From: Chara braunii
Lineage: Eukaryota > Streptophyta > Charophyceae > Charales > Characeae
DNA: 25,310 nucleotides
Direction of reading: 5' to 3'
Assembly: GCA_003427395.1 (NCBI GenBank)
Contig: BFEA01000008.1
Span: 298,690 to 323,999 of the forward strand
Shown here: positions 8,594 to 19,462 of the stretch, in pieces
Layout of the letters: every line of letters starts with the position of its first letter
How positions within the stretch are numbered: position 1 is the stretch's first letter
Notes under the pieces: generated by a model
What the model was told of the DNA's origin: nothing
What the model saw: the letters and a program-made list of their open reading frames with translations, nothing else
Databases searched by the model: none
Program-made: the position numbers and the translations under genes

Positions 8594-9013
8594 TAAACCA
8601 CCAGTACTTGGCCCAGCTATCGATGTTGAGCCTTGGAGCACCCTGCACGCCAAGTTTTGACGAACTGCCAGCGCGACTTTTTTATTCACTTCAAACCACC
8701 AGTACCTACCGCCAAGTTAAATCTGTAAACAAAACGACATTGTCATTTTATTCTCAACTTAACGATTGCTAGTGCGACCTGGTCATTTCTTTCAGACCAG
8801 GATCATGATTCGGTGCTATAGCTTTGCTAGAGAATCATGAATGTGATTAACTTATTAGCCAGGTTTGTAGCTTTTATGCACCAGTGCATGCCAGCTATCA
8901 GCCACAGGCCCCGGCCGCCGATTCATTTTATCTACGGTGCCCGGCCTCCTTAATTTTCGGAGAGGCTTAAAACAGGTTCTCCAATTGCCTGGGGCCATGT
9001 ACTGGTGGTTTTA
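8594..9013. mobile_element. Candidate ~420-bp non-autonomous DNA element with terminal inverted repeats
   Basis: The left end reads TAAACCACCAGTACTTGGCC. The reverse complement of the right end (8999-9013 and inward) reads TAAAACCACCAGTACATGGC followed by CCC. The ends are inverted and near-identical over ~20 bp, and both finish in TA, as expected for a Tc1/mariner-like TA target duplication. A further internal copy of AAACCACCAGTAC lies at 8693-8705, and a solo end lies at 16482-16508. There is no transposase. The superfamily is an inference from the TA alone. Confidence 0.5.
8803..8840. repeat. 9-bp inverted repeat (hairpin)
   Basis: TCATGATTC (8803-8811) and GAATCATGA (8832-8840) are perfect reverse complements separated by 20 bases, inside the candidate TIR element. 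Confidence 0.7.
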
Positions 9014-11900
9014 CAATCATAGGCTAGGCGGGGCCCCTAAATAAATGCCCTGCCTTTGCTGCCAAGTTCCTGAAGGGCTTAACGAAAGCCCCTAGCTTCA
9101 GCTTCTACTGGTCATCTGTTTGACCCCAGATGTGTTACGTTGCTGTCAAAGCACCACTACATGGCTATACATGGGACATGGGCCCCTTACTACGACTTTC
9201 GGAGGCCGGAATAGCAACAAAGGACATTGATGAAACATGTCAACGGAGGCCTGACTCCAAAAGTTGCGGTGGTTGGGACAAGTTCGTTTTTTGCAAGGCT
9301 GGGGCTGTGTACTAGTTTTAAGCATTTTGAAGCTGGTAGTTTTTTGGCAAGGTTCATAGCTTAGCGCAAAGATAGGTTTGCCCCTACATAAAGGCCTGGA
9401 GAATTTGCTATGATGTGGTGGGCCTGAAGAGGGCCTGGCTTAACTGCAAGGGCACAGGGTTTCTGCTTGTCGAGTGAGGACAAAAGACCACGGTGAGAGA
9501 CAAGGAGGCTTGGTGGCAAAGGATAGTCAAAAGAAAGGAGGCTGGAAATATGAGCATGCCAGAAATGGAAGAGGTATTGTGGCCCGTGGGGTGATGAAAG
9601 TCCATGATATAGGAGAACAGGGACCAAAACATGTTGATATGGAGAAAAGACATGAGGAGATGCCATTGCAGCAGGGAGGGGGGCTATTCCCCCACTCCCT
9701 CAAGCATCCAGTTCAATATATATTAGAGGTGGCAGGGTGGGCCATCTTCTATTGCATATTTCACGTGGGACCACCTATCTTGAGCATTGATAGGCACATA
9801 CATGGTGGGTGGATAGCGGATTGAAACCTTCGGCTTGATTGGTGGTATCGGGCCTTGCATCAAAGCTTCTCCAAATTGTTGGTGATGGCTCCCTCTAACC
9901 TTTAAAGAGTGTTTGGGTGTTCTTCTACTGCACGAATGCTTCCAAATCATGCACTATGCTGCTGTTGCTGCTTGGTGTAGTATTGTTGTTATGGCCTAAA
10001 TGCTTCTTTGGGGCATGTATATCTCTTGAGCAGGGGGAGCAACCACTGTCATTACAATATTGATAAGCATAGACAGTGTTCGGATATTTGGCTTGATTGT
10101 TGGCTGTGGTTTCCAATTTGGTCCTAGAGTTGAGAGCAAGGTCACACATAAATGAACCTCATCTGCGCAAGGGCTTCGTAACGACGGTGGGCGGGACTAC
10201 AACATGGAGAGGCGAATAAATAGATACCACATGAAAGGTGTGAGATGAGCGGTATTGATGGGGGTCCGAATGGCCGACTCGAAAGTTTCTAAACAGGTGC
10301 TGCCCACTGGAAGGGTGGAGATCCTGCAAGAGCATGTGAGGGCCAAAGTGCAGTTTTTGCAAGCAAGGACACACACTGTAGTTGTAGATTTATGGGAGCT
10401 TCGGGCGAACTGGCCTGAGGAGTTAAACAACATGCCATTAAGGAGTGGGAAACACATTGGCTGGATTGTGGCCATGGGGCTATCAAGGGGAATGTACAGG
10501 GGGTGGGGAAAGCTACGGCAACATATTGGGCGCAAATGGTGGGGATGTGTACTTGGTTGGTATAATAGAAAAAGATGTAGTTGCTGCTAATGGGTGACGA
10601 GAAAACTGTGGTGGTGTTCACGAGATGGCTGGCTCCTGTAGAATATGAACTGCAAAGGGAGATGGATAGGAAATCCCGAACGGGGTCAAAAATTTTCAAC
10701 CACGGATTCTGGTATTAGTAAATGTGGATGACCTCATTATGCAAGTGTACTGTCCTATCCTCAAAAGAATGGAACTTCGAGACATAGATTGGGAGAGGGG
10801 GCATAGTCTTGGATATCTTGCCTCCAAAACATTCTACATCTAGAGCTAGCATATTGGGAGTTCAAGAGATCCGTTGTGTGTGCAGCAAGATGCCTTGGTG
10901 TGATCAATGTTGAAGGGATGGTCATTACGCCAAGGGAGGAAGGTGCATGACAAGGGTAGAGATGTTGGAGGAGCTTTCTATAAGAGAGAGGCAATTTGCG
11001 ATCGAGAAATGACACGTTGGGAAGGGGCACTTTTGAATTGGACAATCATAATGACATTTGGCGATAGATCACATCTAAAAGAGCCCGCATATAGGGCCAT
11101 GCTGCCTCCTTGGAGACGGGCCGAAAAGATGACCCAGGCTCCTCATGGGGACAACACCGACCACAAGACCATCATGTGTCTTTTGATCTGGAACACTCCG
11201 ACGTGGAGCCGCATCCACAATGCATAGATCAGAAAATATGCTAGCCCCAGGCAAGGAACCTCGACAACTAGATATGGTGGGAGGAACATAATTGCAACCA
11301 AGTTGCTTGGAAATGGACTAGCCTCTACAACCTTCGAGACATGGGAAGGATACCACGACCATGGCGCACAGAGCAGGGTTGCGGGAGGGTTAACTAGGAA
11401 TCGGCGAGCCACAGCTATAGCAATCTCCGAGACGTGGGGGGGTGGCCACTATTGTGGGCCCGAAGTCAGAGCAGGAGACTAGCAAGAGCAACCCATATCA
11501 ATCAACGAGCATGAACATGCAAAGGAACCTGTTGGTTGTGATGACAACAAATATGGGATAGGAGGACAATTGACATGTTGCAATAGGGTTTACTACCAAC
11601 GGCATTACCGCTAACTCGGGAGGGGGACCAAGAGGGTTGCAATGTGTGATGCACGAGCTTACGTGCATGAGCTGGTTCTTTAGCCCCTCTTTTTTTGGGA
11701 TGCTTCTTCGATGATCGAGCTTCTTTTTTCGGGGTATGCATTTGCTGCTCCAAATCCAGTTCAGCTCCTCTACCCGGTCCAGATCACATTCCCACTAAGT
11801 GATCACGTCGGGGTTCAGGCTGTTTCGATCGACTTGGGGTTGTGTTCTTGAACTTCCAGGCCCGTCGCAATTCACAAGGCTTGTCCTTGACAGGTTCTAG
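9014..11900. other. No recognisable gene
   Basis: Nearly 3 kb hold only short open frames on both strands (the longest is 10289-10699, -, 136 codons) without known motifs. The sequence is purine-rich on the plus strand from about 9450 to 11450 and may be a heavily decayed repeat. I looked for RT (FADD/YADD), integrase and CCHC signatures and saw none. Confidence 0.5.
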
Positions 11901-13426
11901 AGGACGTGATATGTCGGTTAATCATGTCCTCTCATTTTTGCAATTTTTGGAATTGCCCGTGTAATTCGTTCAGTTTTCATTTGGGATTTACGCACGCCTT
12001 AGCGAGCATGCTCAAAATTCCCTTTCCATTGTACTTTTCAAATTCTGGAGATCAAGGGCACTTGTCTGGATGCTTCGTGACAAGTCCTTTTCTTGTGCAT
12101 GTACTTTTCGAAGATGTCCTTATGAGCCCTGCAAAATTTTGTCGACGCATCTTAGAATAGGAATTGACGTAGGAATTGGCGTAGGAATTGGCATGCCTTA
12201 ACACTTGCGTGCGGGATTTTTTTTTAACTCTTTCAAGTCGGCTTTAGGAATTAGGCGTATCTGCACTAGCATTTTGTGTAATTGTTTTGGTGCCTTTTTC
12301 GATCTGCGCGAATGCATCTTTTTGTGTTGCACTCTTGCATGCAATCATTCCTCGAGCTCCTAGTTCCTTTTCTGCGCGCCATCCTTGGCAAGCTGTTTGT
12401 ATTCTTGTCGCTCTCTTTGCGCCCTTTCCTTCTTCTTGATCCAGTTGAATCTGGTCTTGCTTTGTAATGCTTCCCGTAACCTCCTTTACCCCTTTTGTCT
12501 ACACGAGTGAGGGCCCTATTGATCCCTCAGTCAACGTAGTAGTCAGATGAGAGCGTCCAAGGAGGCCTTGAACTCCTCACTCTGCATTTTGGTTGGCTAC
12601 GAAACACTTTGATCGGATCAACACGTCTTTCTCGCGTGTTTCCCCTTACCTCCTCTCTCCCCTTTTCTATCGCTCGTCATTACACCTTTTTTGCTTCCTT
12701 CTCAGCCATAAATTTCATAAGTGCGTCGCTTTTGCTCTCTCACAATGCATCTGCCAACATTGTTGAAGTAGTGGCTAGAGGAGGTGGTGACCAGTGAGTC
12801 GTTAAGGCATGACAAGTCGTTTGCAACTTTGCAGGATTGTGTGTTGGATCGTTGCGACCAATTGTAGGAGCCGGGGGAATCCGCGTAGTAGTTGGGTGGA
12901 TGGGTTGACGACCATTGGGGTTTAGCGTTTAGTATGTGGCGATCGGTATCGTTAGTGCTCGAGCGAAGTGAGGTGTGTTGAAGGTTGGTTGGCCTGGGGC
13001 CATAGCTCGAGTGTGGAATGATCTGCTTCTTCTTTTTTCTCTTCTTGTTTTATGTTTTGAGTAATGTGGCATGGTGAGGCACCAATTTCCTTTTGTAATC
13101 GAATGAGCGTACATTCTTTCTTTCGGTTTGGATGTATGCAGGTGTGAATGGTGGTTGTGTATGACTCACGACGAATGTATATGCGTGATCTTGTGGAAGT
13201 GTATTCTTGTCCCCTATTTCGCCCCGCCTTCTCGCGTGAAGGATCACATTGGGCGAGGAGCTGTAAAGCATGAATGCTGATGAAGCTGTTCGGTTGGATG
13301 AATGCCTTTGTTCTTCGTCATCCGGTGATGATGTGGCTTCTTTCTATTGTTGTTCTTTCTTGAATGGATGTTTAGGCGTATGAATTGTGATTGGATGAAT
13401 GGATTTTCGTTTCTTTTCGATCTTTG
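11901..13426. other. Pyrimidine-rich region without an assignable gene
   Basis: C/T-rich sequence gives Leu/Phe/Ser-rich frames that are typical of non-coding DNA. It resembles intron or UTR sequence, but no exon could be supported. Confidence 0.4.
12156..12191 (+). repeat. Three copies of a 12-bp repeat
   Basis: TAGGAATTGACG, TAGGAATTGGCG and TAGGAATTGGCA lie head to tail. Confidence 0.85.
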
Positions 13427-13708
13427 TCAAGTCAAGATATTTTCTGGTGAACTTCCTCCTCGGTCTTCATCAGCGAGGCTGTTTACTCTTCCACTTGTAG
13501 GAGTGATCGTAACGAACAGATTAGTTGCGCCCCTACGGATTAAGGACATGAAGTGCTCCAGCCCCTTGCCCTGCCCCTGCACGAACCGGCACCGCCAATT
13601 TCCGCGCACCGCGGTTTTCCCAGGGCCTCCACAAACCGCCGCCACCACCTTCTTCCCTTTCCCAGGGCCTCCGACTCCGACTGTAAATGTCTTACAGTTA
13701 GCGTTTCA
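13427..13708 (-). CDS. Hypothetical open frame with a duplicated GGPGK motif
   Basis: About 94 codons stay open on the minus strand, with no in-frame ATG until well inside the frame. The residues include two GGPGK motifs 14 codons apart, produced by a 42-bp tandem duplication (TTTCCCAGGGCCTCC on the plus strand at 13616-13630 and 13658-13672), then a GNWRCRF stretch and a C-terminal half of ordinary mixed composition. I do not recognise the family. It could be an exon fragment, transposon debris or a chance frame in GC-rich DNA; the overlapping plus-strand frame is also open. Confidence 0.2.
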
Positions 13709-13903
13709 CCGTCGCCACCTTCTTATGCATCATGCGACGCCAGGCGATGACCTCAATAACCATCCTCATATTTTTACCTGTATTTTACACAGACCCGGGC
13801 ATGATATGGCACTCATTCGTGCATCTGCCCAGTGGGAACTGTGGGATGGTGGGACGATGAGTCAGGTCATTTTCGACGTGAATGAATTTTTGCGAGCGTT
13901 GTC

Positions 13904-14330
13904 NNNNNNNNNNNNNNNNNNNNNNNNNNNNNNNNNNNNNNNNNNNNNNNNNNNNNNNNNNNNNNNNNNNNNNNNNNNNNNNNNNNNNNNNNNNNNNNNN
14001 NNNNNNNNNNNNNNNNNNNNNNNNNNNNNNNNNNNNNNNNNNNNNNNNNNNNNNNNNNNNNNNNNNNNNNNNNNNNNNNNNNNNNNNNNNNNNNNNNNNN
14101 NNNNNNNNNNNNNNNNNNNNNNNNNNNNNNNNNNNNNNNNNNNNNNNNNNNNNNNNNNNNNNNNNNNNNNNNNNNNNNNNNNNNNNNNNNNNNNNNNNNN
14201 NNNNNNNNNNNNNNNNNNNNNNNNNNNNNNNNNNNNNNNNNNNNNNNNNNNNNNNNNNNNNNNNNNNNNNNNNNNNNNNNNNNNNNNNNNNNNNNNNNNN
14301 NNNNNNNNNNNNNNNNNNNNNNNNNNNNNN
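13904..14330. other. Assembly gap, 427 N
   Basis: The gap is directly followed by a (CA)n run, which probably caused the break. Open frames that span it are meaningless. Confidence 0.98.
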
Positions 14331-14374
<44 letters not shown>

Positions 14375-14376
14375 CG
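14331..14376. repeat. (CA)n microsatellite
   Basis: About 18 CA units, then CGCACACACG. The left end is lost in the gap. Confidence 0.95.
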
Positions 14377-14964
14377 AACGATTCATTCCGATTTTGCTAA
14401 AAACGTGGCAGTGTATATTTCCACGTCTCAGGGGAAGATTCATTCCGTTTCTAGGTATCTTTTTGCCCTCCTTCCTTTTTCTCAGAATGAATGAATGCTC
14501 TATCGTATGATTAGAAGTATGACTTGTCAACAAGAGTGAGCGAAGGGTTTTGGAATGGGCACTCCCTTAAAGATGCTCAGCTTGTAAAGATCTTTGCTCT
14601 TCTTGTCCCTTTGAGAGGAGGTTGCCTTTCGGGATATTAACTGGCGGGATGCCTAAATGAGTTTTCTTTGTTTCGCATTATTGATTGATTCTTTCTTTTA
14701 CGAGGAAATGTTTAGTTTAGATTGTTGATGAATGATTGGATGAATTGATTATCTATTTTGTCGTCCCTAGAAGATCGGTTTGTCTTTTTGAAAGGCTAGT
14801 GATTGTCTCCTCAAATAACTTCTTTCTGAACTCGTTCGTTAGTTTCCTGGGTAATCCTCCCTCCTCAAAAGAACAACCAGCATGAAAGTTACGTCGTATT
14901 GCCTGATTTCCTTTCTGCAGACGATTCTAAGATAGTGGGGAGTGACATCTTTGTTTTGTGAACG
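14377..14964. other. No recognisable gene
   Basis: AT-rich sequence with repeated ATGAATGA/GATTGATT words and no supportable coding region. Confidence 0.4.
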
Positions 14965-15231
14965 GTGATGCGTGTATCGACTACCATGTGGATTGTGTCC
15001 CTCCGACTGTGGTTTAACTATAGGACACGTGAGAAGAAGGAATACAAGGGGATACGTGAGGAGAAGGAATTCAAGGAGAAAGCAGTGAGATTGCGTCCCT
15101 GCAACTCGGATTCTGAACTCTGTGAGGAATGTCGTCGAGTTTTTGTGCAAAATCGAGTTCGTGGTCCGTTTCGGCTAGGAAAGAGACGATGCATTGCTTG
15201 CGATGAAGTTCGGAGATATTTTTTGAATTAG
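14965..15231 (+). CDS. Hypothetical 88-codon frame with a C4 zinc-ribbon-like pattern
   Basis: The frame carries an in-frame 27-bp tandem duplication (from 15026 and from 15053) giving two charged nonapeptides (REKKEYKGI and REEKEFKEK). It is followed by LCEEC (15118-15132), a 19-residue basic linker and CIAC (15190-15201). CX2CX19CX2C spacing could bind one zinc ion, but I cannot match it to a named family. A TTTAACTATAG sequence just upstream of 15023 could be a splice acceptor, so the conserved part might be an exon rather than an ORF starting at 14965. The minus strand is also open here, which weakens the case. Confidence 0.25.
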   Translation: MMRVSTTMWIVSLRLWFNYRTREKKEYKGIREEKEFKEKAVRLRPCNSDSELCEECRRVFVQNRVRGPFRLGKRRCIACDEVRRYFLN

Positions 15232-15394
15232 GTAGTCGTTGGTTCATGTTCTTTTCAACCTTTCCCGCTTTGCTCATTGCTCAATATTTGGGAACGCACG
15301 AGAGATTCCACTTCGGTCCGAGAACTCCTTACTCAAATTTTAATCCTTGGCACACCCTCATTGTCGCTTTCTAGGCCCTTTTCCCCATTTTTAG

Positions 15395-15624
15395 TCACCC
15401 CAACAGGAAAGCACTGTATGGTGTGAGGTAGAGCGTCACAAGCGCACCCTCCTCCCGACCCAAACTCTGGCCGATTGGCGCGACGCTCAAGGGGAGACAA
15501 TAGCTGGGCGACATAATCTGAAGGACGAAATGAAGGATGGAAGATGGGTGAACCTAACGAGTGATGACGCCGACTTCAAGCATGTTGAAAGGAGGATTGA
15601 CAACGATCTCAATCAGCAATGCTG
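15395..15624 (+). CDS. Hypothetical exon-like open frame, 76 codons
   Basis: An open frame without an early ATG follows a pyrimidine-rich tract ending in TTTTTAG and CCCCAACAG (15387-15407), which resembles a plant 3' splice site. The translation is charged and protein-like (for example TLADWRDAQGETIAGRHN and DGRWVNLTSDDADF), in contrast to the low-complexity frames around it. It ends at TGA 15622-15624. No family is recognised. It may be a terminal exon, a gene fragment or transposon debris. Confidence 0.25.
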
Positions 15625-16370
15625 ATTCGTGTAAGGCTATCCATATCGGAACATAGAGAATGACCTGTGGCGTTAGCCATAGACAGGCCATCCACCCCCA
15701 CACTCCTTACTATGCAAGGATGAACCGCCGTTGTGACGGTGCAGCCAGCGACATTGATGCCTGCCCGATGTAAATTGCTGCCAAGGTAAATGTCGCAAAC
15801 AAACTACGGTACATTTCGGAAGTATACGAACATATCTTGACAGGTGCAGGGCATGCCATGTATACAACATCGAAGACCTGCCCCAGACTCCATAAATGAT
15901 ACTGCTTCCCGTAGAAGTGGTGAATGACGAGTATGGTCAACTTCTACAAACTTAAGAATGATTGCAATTTTACACTCTCATTCATAGTAGGAAGGACATG
16001 ATGGGTTGCTGTTGGCCCCTCAGGGCGTATCAGCCCCGTGGCGTTTCTGTCAGAATCCAAAAGTGAAATAAGGGGGAAAAAAAAAAACAAAGAAATGAAT
16101 CTCAAAGAAGAAGAAAAAAAATGAAACATGAATTTGGCCCTGAAATTAGTTAGATACATTTGTCTGTGTGCAAGTGTGAGTATGCCCTCAACGACGGCTG
16201 TTCAATATATCACGGGATATGCCCTGCCTCACGGGCAGGGGAATCTAAGAAAAATGAAAACAAAACAAAAGCAGGAAAAATAGACATCCACAATCTACCT
16301 GAAATACCAGTTAGAAGCATTCCACCAAGAACAGACGTGAGCACAACCTCGCGCAACTTACAAAGTATTC
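15625..16370. other. No recognisable gene
   Basis: Short frames occur on both strands without motifs. There is an A/G-rich tract at 16074-16125 and a T14 run at 16371-16384 that may be a minus-strand retroposon tail. Confidence 0.4.
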
Positions 16371-16462
16371 TTTTTTTTTTTTTTGGTTCTTTCCTTTCTA
16401 AGTCCCAATTCTCAGCGACCGGCCGTTCATGTGAACGACCCCCCTCAAATATGGCGCGTTAA

Positions 16463-16888
<426 letters not shown>

Positions 16889-16893
<5 letters not shown>

Positions 16894-16925
16894 GTGTGTG
16901 TGCGGGCGGGGGTGGGTGGCCCGAT
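16889..16925. repeat. (GT)n and G-rich run at the NUPT boundary
   Basis: The psbC homology ends at a short GT repeat followed by GCGGGCGGGGGTGGGTGG. Confidence 0.8.
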
Positions 16926-17099
16926 GAACAAATTTCGCGCCGCGCAAAACGACGAAAGAGGCACGAAAACGACGAACGGAAAAGAAGAAAAAATAAAATA
17001 AAATGCGCGTTGCGGGTAACAACGAATGAAAAAGAGGAAAAAAAATCCGCGCTGCGAAAACGACGCTCAGCGATAGCGAGGGAGGCAGCGAGGGAGGCA

Positions 17100-18735
17100 C
17101 TTTGAGGTCCAAATATTGGGGATGTGATGCTGCTTTGTCCATACTACCTTCATCAAGGACAGGAAGAGAGACAACAATGACTACATGAAGATGTGGCATG
17201 GATGGATAGACGAGACGTCATGCGTCAGGAACAGCACAGGCTCAGTCATGCGCAGGAAAAAAACTAGAAGTATCCTGTTGGACAATTCACACAACATAAC
17301 AACAGAAGCAACACGAAGTCCAAAGTTACAAAATGTCGCTCACTCATAACTGATACATGCTAAGCGGGTGGAGCACACAAACTTTACCAGAGATGAAGAA
17401 GACATGGTGCAGCGGAGGAAAGCAAGGACCCACAGGAGACAGGGAGGGAGACACTGATGCACAATGACACCACGCCGAACAAGATAGGAGCAAGTGGTGA
17501 TGGTCGGAGGAAGCATGTGTCTGCTGCAGTCTTCAACAGCAGCATACATAGTCCACCGCACAACAACAACAAGGTGTTGGAATCACAACCAGCAGGGAGT
17601 CGCCCTGATGTGTTGTTAGAAACTCCTTGCAACAGGTCCAAGAGACGCATGAGCTCGGGAGAGGAAAAGCAACAGCCCATCCAGGGTGACACTGGTATCA
17701 GTGAGAGATGGAGTGGCTTACCAATCCCCTCAAAGATGGGAACCAAAGCTCACGCCCCAAATCACGAAACCGAAGCTCACACCCCAAATCACAACTATGT
17801 TGTCCCGGACCCCTCCCTTGCAAGGAGATTTTGACGAGAACCTCGTTAACCTTCTTAGATGTGCTGCCACGATGAGAACAGCAGGATCCATAGAATCACC
17901 AAGGACAGTAACACGTTATTGCTGATAGGGAAGCGGCACAACACAAGGTGTCACTCTCAAGAGCTCACTTGCCAACAATGCCGCATGGACGAATGAACCA
18001 TCCTGTATCTCGCCTCCAGGCCAAGTACCAGACAGGCAGCAAGAGCACGGGCGGACCATGTCATAATGGAGGGTCTGCAGGGCAAAAGTATCCAGATGGA
18101 TAGGTCCCAACTGACGCTGAAAAAGTTGCAGCAATGCTGGACAGCAAGGAAAGTTATGCATACCCACTGGTGCTATGCTGAGATGTCAAGAGCCTCGCGA
18201 CTGCCATTGGGATGCAGGCAGATACTGACAATCAACATGGTGAGGTTACCAGGATAGTCGGGGATCATAAAGGAGGTGACACATAGGTTGCACCCTTCTT
18301 TTAAAGCTGTTGTGCCCGTGCCGCTCTCTGCGGCAAGGATACCGTTTGTCACTTAGACAGGGTTAGAATTCTTGATGGTCCTTTTCTTTGTAGGGGTGCA
18401 ACCAGAGGGAACCTCAGTTACTGGACGAGTGTCACCGGCTATGTTACTGCAAGTGGGAGAGGTACCCTCACAACTACCGCATTGTGCATGGTACTGCTGC
18501 AGAAGTTCTTGGCAAGGTGTAACTATTCCCGGTGAATGCTAGGTTCGACTCTCACAGCCTCAGGCTGAAAAAGGGCCCATGGGCCAAAATGTAGACTAGA
18601 GATATGATGGCGGGTAGAATAGGATGGATGGTGGATAGCTTAGGATGTAAATACGCGTACATACATGTAGAATAGTACACACATCGCCTATAGAATAGAG
18701 GTGGGGTTCCGAGACTGTTCCCTATTGGAACTTTA
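17100..18735 (+). other. Possible 5'/ORF1 region of the plus-strand LINE
   Basis: Several plus-strand frames (17457-17834 and 17686-17925 are the longest) have the hydrophilic, Ser/Pro/Arg-rich composition often seen in LINE ORF1 remnants. One carries a 27-bp in-frame tandem duplication (from 17743 and from 17770) encoding KLTPQIT twice. No RRM or CCHC knuckle could be identified. Assignment to the LINE that begins near 18740 rests on position and orientation only. Confidence 0.3.
18590..18601. repeat. Palindrome near the LINE ORF2 start
   Basis: GGCCCATGGGCC is self-complementary (12 bp), within a GGGCCCATGGGCC word about 150 bp before the endonuclease frame. Confidence 0.5.
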
Positions 18736-18739
18736 CGTG

Positions 18740-19419
18740 CGAGGGCTCTCATGGAATGTTTTGAGGAGGGCACAACAGGTGAAAATAAGAATGGTTTGAG
18801 AGAATGGTTTGAGAGAAAAAAGGCGGACGTGTTGTGCCTGCAAGAGACAAAATTAGATGAGGCAAGGGTCTGTCAGTTGACTATTTGGTGGAAGGGCTGG
18901 CACATTTGGGCTCCAGCAAATGGAACCAAGGGTGGTGCTGCTATACTGGTATCTCTGAAGTGGGAATTGCATGATTTGTTCACGGATACCAAAGGCAGAT
19001 GGGCATGGGTCAGCCTGCAGAATGATGAACAGAGACTTCTATTGATGACAGGACCGGAATTTGACCAGACAATAGTCTCAGGGTATTGTAAACACAGTAT
19101 GTTACATGCGGATTCAGTTGCATTGCAGAACTGCAACGGTCTCCGTACAGTTGGTCGATTTATTGTCATACATTTAGGGCTATTCCCGGCTCAGCCATTT
19201 TGTGCAACAAGAAGCAGACTTGACCAAATATGGTTAGATGAGCACTCGACCACATTAACGACTGAAGTGGGTTGTCTGCACACAGCCAATGCCGGTCACA
19301 AGATGGCGTACCTATCCCTGGTGGTGGATGGGCAAGAAACGAAAACAGAACCGACGCTGTCCCTCTTGCTGTGGTGTTTGAAACATAAGCTATACAAGGC
19401 ATTGATGGAGCAACACTGA
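18740..19419 (+). pseudogene. LINE ORF2 endonuclease domain (degenerate)
   Basis: The domain begins in one frame with RGLSWNVL (18740-18763), shifts frame near a 13-bp tandem duplication (ATGGTTTGAGAGA twice, about 18791-18816), and continues as ADVLCLQETK (18826-18852), with the catalytic Glu of the QETK motif at 18844-18846. Then come GWHIWAPANGTKGGAAILVS and GRWAWVSL. The usual NVYAP segment is missing and the sequence jumps to the C-terminal SRLDQIWL and GHKMAYLSLVV, which correspond to the SRLDRI and SDH blocks (the SDH Asp is lost). The frame stops at 19417-19419. This domain would have nicked the target DNA for target-primed reverse transcription; this copy cannot. Confidence 0.85.
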
Positions 19420-19462
19420 TGACATTGGTTGGAGGCTTGGAGCCTAAGCCAGAGCAGGATTC

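Noticed and set aside
8471-8689. Minus-strand frame sharing the peptide IAGPSTGGL with the frame at 16383-16574
   Set aside because: The shared peptide comes from the 27-bp repeat end, not from a conserved protein; the rest is unrelated.
9474-11227. Purine-rich plus-strand frames such as 9474-9824 and 10255-10590
   Set aside because: No motif, frequent stops and equally open opposite strands. Composition alone explains them.
13347-14510. Long 387-codon open frame on the plus strand and matching minus-strand frames
   Set aside because: They run through 427 N and then translate a (CA)n repeat, so their length has no meaning.
18540-18560. AGGTTCGACTCTCAC resembling a tRNA T-arm / B box
   Set aside because: No A box, acceptor stem or anticodon arm could be placed at the right distance.
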